NCBI GenBank assembly: GCA_943324395.2
Contig: CALPLL020000068.1
Location: 1 to 8,933 of the forward strand
DNA: 8,933 bases
Source: Rhizobium sp. Q54
Lineage (GTDB): Bacteria > Bacteroidota > Bacteroidia > Flavobacteriales > Flavobacteriaceae
Reading direction: 5' to 3'
The notes under the pieces were generated by a model, which made no database searches, was not told where the DNA came from, and saw nothing but the letters and a program-made list of their open reading frames with translations. A program made the position numbers and the translations under genes. Below, one piece after another: positions 1 to 6,608 of the stretch. Within the stretch, counting starts at the first letter, position 1, and every line of letters begins with the position of its first letter.

Positions 1-672
1 AGTTTCATTTTGCTTTATGAAGTTTTTCTATTGGTAATAATTATTCCAAAATCTATTTCTGAATTTGTTGGTAAACAATTTGAAGTAATTACACTAATTA
101 CCCTTCGAAGTTTCTTTCACGATATCGCTGAACTTGATTTAAAAAACTCCATCAATATTTACAATCCAGATTTTATTAGTTTGATGTACGATCTCTGCGC
201 TGCACTTGTCATGCTTAGTTTGACCATTTTATACTATAAAATATATCAAAATAATGGAAAAGCAGAAGTTGTTAATCAGCTTAATAATTTTATCAATATA
301 AAAAAAATGGTCTCGCTTGGGATGATAGTAATTTTATTGTTGTTGAGTATAAGTAGTTTTTACAATTGGGGTTCTGAAATGATAATTGCTTTGCAAACTG
401 GCAAAAACTTCCCCAATTCAAACGCTGTATTTTACTCTGATTTTTTCTCTATCATGATTTTTGTAGATGTTTTGCTATTGATTATTTCATTTACCTATCA
501 TTTTTCGTTTTTCACCATTTTTAGAAATGCCAGTTTTATTATAACTACTATTTTGATAAGAATGTCTCTAACCATAGAAAAACCCATGAACTACATCATT
601 ATCTTAATTGGGTTTTTATTTTCAATTTTCTCATTCTATCTTTTTGGATTACGAAAAAAAATAGGTCAATAG
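1..672 (+). CDS. Unrecognised multi-pass membrane protein, 5'-truncated by the window edge
   Basis: The reading frame is open from base 1 to the TAG at 670-672, giving 223 residues. A TTG at position 10 could be read as a start, but the frame continues upstream without a stop and the first visible residues are already hydrophobic, so the gene almost certainly begins outside the window. Hydrophobic stretches that look like membrane spans lie at about nt 4-45, 175-240, 307-366, 430-520, 528-580 and 588-650, so five or six spans are seen. Between the first two is a soluble stretch containing RSFFHDIAELD. The C-terminus is short and basic (RKKIGQ). No catalytic motif, transporter signature or named domain is recognised, so no function is proposed. 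A 107-bp gap with its own promoter separates it from the next gene, which suggests it is not co-transcribed with it. Confidence 0.75.
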   Translation, partial: SFILLYEVFLLVIIIPKSISEFVGKQFEVITLITLRSFFHDIAELDLKNSINIYNPDFISLMYDLCAALVMLSLTILYYKIYQNNGKAEVVNQLNNFINIKKMVSLGMIVILLLLSISSFYNWGSEMIIALQTGKNFPNSNAVFYSDFFSIMIFVDVLLLIISFTYHFSFFTIFRNASFIITTILIRMSLTIEKPMNYIIILIGFLFSIFSFYLFGLRKKIGQ

Positions 673-719
673 CCTATTATAACAAGATTCATTTTCTGAT
701 AGATTGAATAAAAACTATC

Positions 720-740
720 ACGAAACTCACTTTGTTTCGT
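720..740. promoter_or_regulatory. Inverted repeat, possible operator of the Nramp-like gene
   Basis: ACGAAAC (720-726) and GTTTCGT (734-740) form a perfect 7-bp inverted repeat around a 7-nt spacer. The right arm ends on the first base of the -7 box at 740-747, so a bound protein would cover the promoter. There is no T-run after it, so it is a poor terminator for the upstream gene. A metal-responsive repressor is a natural guess for a metal-ion transporter, but the sequence was not matched to a known MntR, Fur or DtxR box. Confidence 0.4.
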
Positions 741-747
741 ATCTTTG
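740..747 (+). promoter_or_regulatory. Bacteroidota-type -7 promoter box (Nramp-like gene)
   Basis: TATCTTTG fits the Bacteroidota -7 consensus TAnnTTTG exactly. It lies 32 nt before the ATG at 780. No good -33 TTTG/TTG element is seen at the usual spacing, so the promoter may be weak or activator-dependent. No Shine-Dalgarno motif precedes the start; the leader just before the ATG is T- and A-rich. Confidence 0.55.
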
Positions 748-779
748 ATAAAGTTGGATAATATTCATTTTTTTTAAAT

Positions 780-2048
780 ATGACTCAAAAGAAATCATTG
801 ATATCAAAGTTCACAAGTGGTTGGAAAAAAATTGGTCCAGGATTGGTAACAGGCGCAAGTGACGATGATCCATCAGGAATTGCAACCTATTCTCAAGCTG
901 GTGCTGCCTTTGGACTTTCTACTTTATGGACTGCAATAATCGCCTTTCCATTAATGGCTGCAATCCAACAAATGTGTGCTAGAATTGGTCTGGTAACTTC
1001 ACAAGGTTTAACTGGTACATTAAAAAAACATTATCCAAGACCTATTTTATATTTAATGTTGTTATTTAGTTTTCCAGCTATAATAATGAATATTGGTGCT
1101 GATATTGCAGGTATGGGCGCTGTGGGCAACCTTCTTTTTCCAACTATTGAAGCCAATTATTTTAGTGTAGTTTTTACCATTATTCTCTTAGGATTGATCA
1201 TTTATTTACCTTATCAAAAAATAGCCTCCGTTTTAAAATATTTATGCATCGTAATGCTTGTTTATTTTATTGTTCCTTTTTTATACAAACAAGATTTTGG
1301 AGCTATTATCAAAGCAACTTTTGTTCCTACAATTAAATTTGATAAAAACTTCATATCGATAATTGTTGGGATTTTAGGAACAACAATTTCTCCTTATTTG
1401 TTCTTTTGGCAAGCTTCCGTAGAAGTTGAGGAAATGAAAAATAGAAAGCATATAATTGTAAATAAAAAAATCATTCATGAAATTAATCAAGATGTAGATT
1501 TCGGAATGACCGTCTCTGGTTTTGTAATGTACTTTATTATTCTTACCACAGGAACTGTATTGTACAATGGAGGCATTCACCAAATTGACACTGTTGAACA
1601 AGCGGCAATGGCTTTGAAGCCAATAGCTGGAAATTTAGCTTATTTACTTTTTGCAATAGGTGTAATAGGTACCGGTTTAATCGCAATTCCTGTTTTGAGT
1701 GGTTCTATTTCCTATATATTTTCTGAAACTTTTGGCTGGGAACAAGGCCTAGACAAGAAATTCCATGAAGCCAAAGGATTTTATGTTATTATTGCAATAT
1801 CATTAATATTGGGATTATCAATGAATTATATTGGCATAAGCCCCATTCAATCGCTAATTTACACCGCAATTCTCTACGGATTAACAGCTCCGGTATTGAT
1901 AGCAATTATCCTGCATATTTCAAATAATGAGAAAATTATGGGCACTAATGTAAATGGGAAACTAGCAAATTTTCTAGGATTTTCAGCATTAGTAATCATG
2001 TCGGTTGCGGCAATTGCATTAATATACTTCCAACTATCAGAAGAGTAA
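780..2048 (+). CDS. Nramp-like divalent metal cation transporter, divergent subfamily
   Basis: This is a 422-residue polytopic inner-membrane protein, close to the usual length of the Nramp/SLC11 (MntH) family, which imports Mn2+, Fe2+ or related ions, usually with protons. The N-terminal GPGLVTGASDDDPSG (19-33) is the unwound TM1 region, and GTTISPYLFFWQ (200-211) is the TM6 region; about eleven spans follow the family pattern. The canonical DPGN of TM1 is DPSG here (D30-G33), and the canonical MPH of TM6 is SPY (S204-Y206), so the metal-binding Asn and the selectivity Met are both replaced while the Asp and both helix-breaking prolines remain. DPSG-type relatives are widespread in bacteria and usually annotated simply as Nramp family; their substrate is not settled. 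The call of a cation transporter is firm; Mn2+ or Fe2+ specificity is not. ATG at 780 is chosen because it just precedes the conserved N-terminus. It is monocistronic by its own promoter and that of the next gene. Confidence 0.88.
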   Translation: MTQKKSLISKFTSGWKKIGPGLVTGASDDDPSGIATYSQAGAAFGLSTLWTAIIAFPLMAAIQQMCARIGLVTSQGLTGTLKKHYPRPILYLMLLFSFPAIIMNIGADIAGMGAVGNLLFPTIEANYFSVVFTIILLGLIIYLPYQKIASVLKYLCIVMLVYFIVPFLYKQDFGAIIKATFVPTIKFDKNFISIIVGILGTTISPYLFFWQASVEVEEMKNRKHIIVNKKIIHEINQDVDFGMTVSGFVMYFIILTTGTVLYNGGIHQIDTVEQAAMALKPIAGNLAYLLFAIGVIGTGLIAIPVLSGSISYIFSETFGWEQGLDKKFHEAKGFYVIIAISLILGLSMNYIGISPIQSLIYTAILYGLTAPVLIAIILHISNNEKIMGTNVNGKLANFLGFSALVIMSVAAIALIYFQLSEE

Positions 2049-2074
2049 AAGTGCTATTAGCGGTCTAAAAAACG

Positions 2075-2082
2075 TATATTTG
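2075..2082 (+). promoter_or_regulatory. Bacteroidota-type -7 promoter box (DEAD-box helicase gene)
   Basis: TATATTTG matches TAnnTTTG and stands 17 nt before the ATG at 2100, implying a very short 5' leader. It is within the 51-bp gap after the transporter stop. No convincing -33 element is visible at the expected distance. Confidence 0.55.
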
Positions 2083-2099
2083 CACCAAATTTACATTTT

Positions 2100-3452
2100 A
2101 TGACTACTTTCGAGCAATTCAATCTTCCTAAATCGGTTCAAAAAGCAATTGATGATTTAGGTTTCGTAACACCTACTCCAATCCAGGAAAAATCTTTTTC
2201 TGTGATTATGTCAGGCCGCGATATGATGGGAATTGCACAAACGGGAACTGGAAAAACTTTTGCTTATTTACTTCCGTTATTAAAGTTGTATAAATTTACA
2301 GCTACCGATACTCCTAAAATTGTAATTCTTGTTCCAACTCGTGAATTGGTGGTTCAAGTAGTTGAAGAAGTTGAAAAGTTAACCAAATACATGTCGGTTC
2401 GAACATTAGGAATTTTTGGAGGCGTAAACATAAATACCCAAAAGAAAGCAGTCTATGAAGGAATAGATATATTAGTTGGAACTCCAGGTCGAGTAATGGA
2501 TTTAGCTTTGGACAGCGTAATACGTTTTGACGATACGCAGAAATTAGTTATAGATGAATTTGATGAAATGTTAAACTTAGGATTCCGAGTTCAGCTTACC
2601 TCCATTTTAGCAATGATGACTAGAAACAAACGTCAAAACATCCTTTTTTCAGCTACAATGACCGATGAAGTGGATGCGATTTTAAATGACTTTTTCGACT
2701 TTCCTGAAGAAGTAACCCTAGCTCCATCTGGAACTCCTTTAGAAAACATCCAACAATTTACTTATAATGTTCCCAATTTTAATACTAAAGTTAATCTGTT
2801 AATTCATTTACTGGAAAGCGATGAATCGATGGAACGTATTTTGGTATTTGTAAATAACAAAAAGATTTCCGACATGCTCCACGAGCGTATTGAAGAACAT
2901 TTTGAAGGACAATTTGGTGTAATTCATTCCAACAAATCTCAAAATTATCGTTTGAGTACGATGGCTTCTTTCCAAGAAGGAGAATTGAGAGGAATTATTA
3001 CAACAGATATTATGGCGAGAGGTTTGGATATTTCCAATATTTCTCATGTAATCAATTTTGAGGCTCCTGAAATGCCAGAATTGTACATGCACCGAATTGG
3101 TAGAACCGGACGTGCTGATGCTACTGGAACAGCAATTAGTTTTATCACGCCTCGTGAAGCCGATTCAATTACCGAAGTTGAAATATTAATGAATCATGAA
3201 ATTGATGTTGTTGAATTTCCTGAAGAAGTTGAAATTTCAACCAAATTGATCGAACCTGAAAAAGACAAGCAACCAATAAAATTCCTTCTTAAAAAACCAA
3301 AATTAGATGGAAGTGGTGCTTTTCACGAAAAGGCAAAAAAGAATAAAAAAGTAAATCTTGGTGGTCCTTCAAAAACTAAAAAGAAAGTTTCTGGTTCAGT
3401 TAATCGTAACATGCTTAAAACTAGAGACAAGAAGCGAAAAGATAAAAAATAA
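2100..3452 (+). CDS. DEAD-box ATP-dependent RNA helicase with DEFD motif II
   Basis: This 450-residue cytoplasmic protein has the two RecA-like domains of superfamily 2 DEAD-box helicases, which unwind short RNA duplexes in ribosome assembly, mRNA decay or cold adaptation. Visible motifs in order: Q motif with F4 and PTPIQ (25-29), Walker A AQTGTGKT (46-53), Ia PTREL (79-83), GG (107-108), Ib TPGR (128-131), motif II DEFD (152-155), III SAT (184-186), IV ILVFVNN (247-253), HSNKSQNYR (276-284), V TTDIMARGLDI (301-311) and VI HRIGRTGR (331-338). Every motif is intact except that the Ala of DEAD is Phe. The acidic residues that hold Mg-ATP are kept, so ATPase activity is still expected. Residues from about 385 form a Lys-rich, probably disordered RNA-binding tail, resembling RhlE-type helicases. 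The gene has its own promoter, and its stop directly abuts the stop of the convergent lactonase-family gene. Confidence 0.95.
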   Translation: MTTFEQFNLPKSVQKAIDDLGFVTPTPIQEKSFSVIMSGRDMMGIAQTGTGKTFAYLLPLLKLYKFTATDTPKIVILVPTRELVVQVVEEVEKLTKYMSVRTLGIFGGVNINTQKKAVYEGIDILVGTPGRVMDLALDSVIRFDDTQKLVIDEFDEMLNLGFRVQLTSILAMMTRNKRQNILFSATMTDEVDAILNDFFDFPEEVTLAPSGTPLENIQQFTYNVPNFNTKVNLLIHLLESDESMERILVFVNNKKISDMLHERIEEHFEGQFGVIHSNKSQNYRLSTMASFQEGELRGIITTDIMARGLDISNISHVINFEAPEMPELYMHRIGRTGRADATGTAISFITPREADSITEVEILMNHEIDVVEFPEEVEISTKLIEPEKDKQPIKFLLKKPKLDGSGAFHEKAKKNKKVNLGGPSKTKKKVSGSVNRNMLKTRDKKRKDKK

Positions 3453-4565
3453 CTATTCTTCAGTAAAAACTAAACAAACTGGCGAACAAATATCAATTCG
3501 TTTTCCAGTATCTGTTAGGCTTCCTGTTTCTTTATTGATTTTAAAAATCATAATATTATTGGTGTATTGGTGTCCAACTAATAAATAGTTCCCTGTAGGA
3601 TCAATTGTAAAATTCCTTGGTCCCTTACCAAGTGTACTCGTTCTTTCTTTAAAAATCAAACTTCCATCTTTTTGAATTTCAAAACAAGAAATATCATTTG
3701 CTGTTCCTCTGTTTGTAGCATATAAATAGCGACTATCTGGAGAAATATGAATGTCAGCAGCGCTTGATTCTCCTTTAAAATCAGGAGCAAGAACGGTAGT
3801 TTCTTGGAATTTAATTAGGTTGCCCTTTTTATTTTTATAAACTGTTAAAGTACCGTCTAATTCTTGTAAAAGATACACAAAACTTCCACTTTTATTGAAA
3901 GTTAAATGCCTAGGACCGCTTCCTGGTTTAACAGAAACACTATCAATTAAAGACAATATTTCTGTTTCTGAAGAACGATTGTAACTATAAATGTAGATTT
4001 TATCTTTACCTAAATCGGTTGCAAATACAAATTTCTTATCCGGTGAGAATTGAACCATATGCACATGCGGACTTTCTTGTCTTTTAGGATTTACGCTTTT
4101 ACCAAATTGTTGAAAAACTTGTTTCGCTACTCCCAATGAACCATCGCTATTCTTTGAAAAAACAGCCAGACTTCCACTCGTGTAATTTGCAACAATTACA
4201 TTCTTTTTATCATTTGTAATGTAACATGGATTTACACCCTGGGAATTTTGCGAATTCATATAATCTAGTTTTCCCAATTTAGAATCGAATTTAAAGGCGC
4301 TTATACTACTTTCATTTTGAAACTGATTGACACTATAAATAAAATTTCTGTCGGAAGAAATTGTTAAAAACCCAGGATTATTAATTTTCTCCGTATTGGA
4401 TTTTAAAAAAGTAGTACCACTATTTAAATCAAAATCGTAGGTGTAAATTCCACCACTTTCACAAGATTTAGTATAAGTACCAACAATTAAGTTCAAATGT
4501 TTATTTTGGGAATAACCTATTGAAAATGTGATTAAAAGCAACAAAAAGTTAAATCTTGTGTTCAT
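3453..4565 (-). CDS. Exported lactonase-family seven-bladed beta-propeller protein
   Basis: This 370-residue protein belongs to the lactonase family (PF10282, related to E. coli 6-phosphogluconolactonase YbhE/Pgl and to fungal muconate lactonising enzymes). Family signatures are VGTYT (28-32), VIVANYTSGSL, the HVHMVQFSPD/ATDLGKDKI blade, GSGPRHLTF, SAADIHISPDSRYLYATNR and GKGPRNFTIDPTG. These repeated SPDxxxxYxxN-like strands form the propeller blades. Unlike cytoplasmic Pgl, it begins with a basic residue and a hydrophobic core (residues 5-17) ending in GYSQ, a plausible signal peptide cleaved near residue 19-20, so it probably works in the periplasm or outside the cell. A sugar-lactone substrate is the family expectation, but the true substrate is unknown, and an exported protein is unlikely to act on 6-phosphogluconolactone. 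The gene is transcribed divergently from the BatA operon and ends exactly against the helicase stop codon. Confidence 0.88.
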   Translation of the reverse strand: MNTRFNFLLLLITFSIGYSQNKHLNLIVGTYTKSCESGGIYTYDFDLNSGTTFLKSNTEKINNPGFLTISSDRNFIYSVNQFQNESSISAFKFDSKLGKLDYMNSQNSQGVNPCYITNDKKNVIVANYTSGSLAVFSKNSDGSLGVAKQVFQQFGKSVNPKRQESPHVHMVQFSPDKKFVFATDLGKDKIYIYSYNRSSETEILSLIDSVSVKPGSGPRHLTFNKSGSFVYLLQELDGTLTVYKNKKGNLIKFQETTVLAPDFKGESSAADIHISPDSRYLYATNRGTANDISCFEIQKDGSLIFKERTSTLGKGPRNFTIDPTGNYLLVGHQYTNNIMIFKINKETGSLTDTGKRIDICSPVCLVFTEE

Positions 4566-4582
4566 ATTGAAAATATTTATAA

Positions 4583-4590
4583 CAAAACTA
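4583..4590 (-). promoter_or_regulatory. Bacteroidota-type -7 promoter box (lactonase-family gene)
   Basis: Read on the minus strand this is TAGTTTTG, a match to TAnnTTTG, 17 nt before the ATG (4565-4563). That spacing is nearly the same as for the helicase and BatA genes in this window. No clear -33 element is seen upstream. Confidence 0.5.
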
Positions 4591-4633
4591 ACTGTTTCCT
4601 AATTAATAAAATCGATTTATAAAGTAAATATGA

Positions 4634-4663
4634 TTTGAACAATCAGAAAAAGTAGTATTTTTG
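4634..4663 (+). promoter_or_regulatory. Bacteroidota-type promoter of the BatA / dihydroorotase-like operon
   Basis: A -33 element TTTG (4634-4637) and a -7 element TATTTTTG (4656-4663) are separated by 18 nt, within the usual Bacteroidota range. This is the only promoter in the window with both boxes well placed. The ATG at 4680 follows 16 nt after the -7 box. Confidence 0.65.
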
Positions 4664-4679
4664 ACAAACAAAAGTAAGA

Positions 4680-6608
4680 ATGCAATTTAAACATCCAGAA
4701 ATACTTTATTTTCTTTTTGTGTTGGTTATTCCAATTCTGGTCCATTTGTTTCAATTGCGTCGTTTTAAAACAGAATATTTTACTAATGTTCGAATCCTAA
4801 AAGAGCTTTCAATTCAAACCCGTAAAAGTTCAAAAATTAAAAAATGGTTATTATTAGTTACACGTTTATTACTTTTAACCGCCTTAATAATTGCATTTGC
4901 CCAACCTTTTTTCAAAGCCAAAGATTCTAAGAATAAATCCAATGAAATGTATATCGTTTTGGACAATTCCTATTCGATGCAAGCCAAAGGAAAGAAAGGA
5001 GAATTATTGAAAAGAATGGTTCAAGAATTATTAGAAAACACCCCCGAAAACCAGACTTTTTCTTTGATTACCAATAATGAAACTTATTGGAATACCGATA
5101 TTAAATCGATTCAAAAAGAAGTTCAAAATATTAATTACAGTGCACTTCCTTTTCAATTGGAAAGCGCAATGGCGAAAATTAAATCTAGAAAAAGTACCAA
5201 TAATAAAGATGTAATTATTATTAGCGACGCGATTGGTTTAAAATCAAAACAACTGAAAAGCATTGACGAAAATTTCAATACCTACTTTATTAATCCTGAG
5301 GCAGAACAAAAAAATAATATCGCAATTGACAGTGTTTATATGAGTCAAACGCTTAACGATTTTTATCAAATTGGTGTCAACCTAAAATCTTATGGCGAAC
5401 AAGATAATGCTATTCCAATTGGATTATACAATAATAATAAATTGGTTGCCAAGACATTAGTAAAATTTGAAAAGTCAGAAACAGAAATCAATTTTACAAT
5501 TCCTAAGAAAGATTTTAACGGTTACGTTTCGATAAATGATGCTAGTTTAAAATACGACAATACCTATTATTTTAGCATTACTAAACCTGAAAAAACGAAT
5601 GTTATTAGCATTGGAAAAACAGATAAAAGTGCATTTTTAAATCGTATTTATACTCCTATTGAATTCAATTATAGTAATTCAACCATTGAAACTTTAGATT
5701 ACAATACTCTTGAAAAACAAGACGCTATTATTCTAAATGAACTTGAAAATTTACCACAAGCATTGGTAACTAATTTAAAATCCTTTGTAGAAAAAGGGTG
5801 TAATCTAGTATTTATTCCTTCATCTGAAAGTAAAATTACAGACACCAATCAATTTTTAGGAACATTTGGTCAAATTCAATTGGGTTCTAACCAAAATGCA
5901 AATAAATTAATTACCAAAATTGCATTTCAGCACCCATTATTCCAATCGGTATTTGAAAAAAAAATAGACAACTTTCAATATCCAAATACAAAGCACAATT
6001 TTGAGTTGAAAACTACAAACCCAGCAATTTTAAGTTACGAAGACCAAAGTTGTTTCCTGTCTTCCATTCCAAATCAAGTTTCCAATGTTTATGTGTTTGC
6101 TGCGCCAATTAATAAGATGAATTCTAATTTTCAAAATTCGCCTTTAATAGTTCCAATATTTTATAATATGTCGCAAAACGGACAGAAAACCGGTGTTAAT
6201 GCGTTAACAATTGGAGAAAACCAACCCTTTTTGGTTGCCACAAATTTATCAAAAGATGAAATTCTAGAGGTGAAAAATGACAATGAAAAATTTATACCCA
6301 CCCAACAAATTTTAATCAATAAAGTCAAATTACAATTCAATGATTACCCTATCTTTGCAGGAAATTTTGGGATTTACAAAAAAGACGAAATTGTAAGAAA
6401 TATAAGTTTTAATTACAATCGTTCAGAAAGTAATTTAGAGCAATCACAAAGCCAATTATTAACTGATTATAAGGTAGTTAAATCAATAGAAACTGTATTT
6501 AATAGTTTACTTTCCGACCGAAGTAATGACGAAATTTGGAAAATATTTGTAATATTGGCCTTATTATTTTTATTTTTAGAAGTATTAATTCAAAAATTAG
6601 TAAAATGA
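4680..6608 (+). CDS. BatA-domain / von Willebrand factor A membrane protein
   Basis: This 642-residue protein starts with the double-transmembrane BatA N-terminal domain (PF07584/TIGR02226): HPEILYFLFVLVIPILVH (5-22), the QLRRFKTEYFTNVRIL segment, and a second span at about 56-74 ending in AFAQPFF. A vWA-like domain follows, with an intact MIDAS DxSxS motif, D95-N-S97-Y-S99, and the strand DVIIISD (177-183). A middle region around residues 340-385 (AIILNELENLP, GCNLVFIPSS) resembles the class I glutamine amidotransferase-like fold found in related proteins. The last 25 residues contain a third membrane span (about 620-638). The bulk of the protein is therefore anchored at both ends of the inner membrane. 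Bat proteins were named for aerotolerance, but no batB, batC, moxR or DUF58 gene is adjacent here, so the role is unknown. It heads the operon, and its TGA overlaps the next ATG (ATGA), suggesting translational coupling. Confidence 0.88.
   Translation: MQFKHPEILYFLFVLVIPILVHLFQLRRFKTEYFTNVRILKELSIQTRKSSKIKKWLLLVTRLLLLTALIIAFAQPFFKAKDSKNKSNEMYIVLDNSYSMQAKGKKGELLKRMVQELLENTPENQTFSLITNNETYWNTDIKSIQKEVQNINYSALPFQLESAMAKIKSRKSTNNKDVIIISDAIGLKSKQLKSIDENFNTYFINPEAEQKNNIAIDSVYMSQTLNDFYQIGVNLKSYGEQDNAIPIGLYNNNKLVAKTLVKFEKSETEINFTIPKKDFNGYVSINDASLKYDNTYYFSITKPEKTNVISIGKTDKSAFLNRIYTPIEFNYSNSTIETLDYNTLEKQDAIILNELENLPQALVTNLKSFVEKGCNLVFIPSSESKITDTNQFLGTFGQIQLGSNQNANKLITKIAFQHPLFQSVFEKKIDNFQYPNTKHNFELKTTNPAILSYEDQSCFLSSIPNQVSNVYVFAAPINKMNSNFQNSPLIVPIFYNMSQNGQKTGVNALTIGENQPFLVATNLSKDEILEVKNDNEKFIPTQQILINKVKLQFNDYPIFAGNFGIYKKDEIVRNISFNYNRSESNLEQSQSQLLTDYKVVKSIETVFNSLLSDRSNDEIWKIFVILALLFLFLEVLIQKLVK

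Noticed and set aside
720..740. Inverted repeat as a terminator for the first gene
   Set aside because: No T-run follows and the right arm merges with a -7 promoter box, so an operator is more plausible.
1374..1601. Minus-strand open frame inside the Nramp-like gene
   Set aside because: Fully antisense to a strongly supported gene, with no recognisable protein and no promoter.
2808..3092. Minus-strand open frame inside the helicase gene
   Set aside because: Covers the reverse complement of conserved helicase motifs IV-VI; a shadow of the real gene.
3358..3588. Plus-strand open frame spanning the helicase and lactonase-family ends
   Set aside because: Overlaps two real genes in other frames and its composition is unlike a real protein.
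6536..6604. Upstream in-frame start that would add 23 residues to the dihydroorotase-like protein
   Set aside because: The extension lies inside the BatA coding sequence, has no family homology, and would overlap by 73 nt; ATG 6605 gives a classical ATGA overlap.
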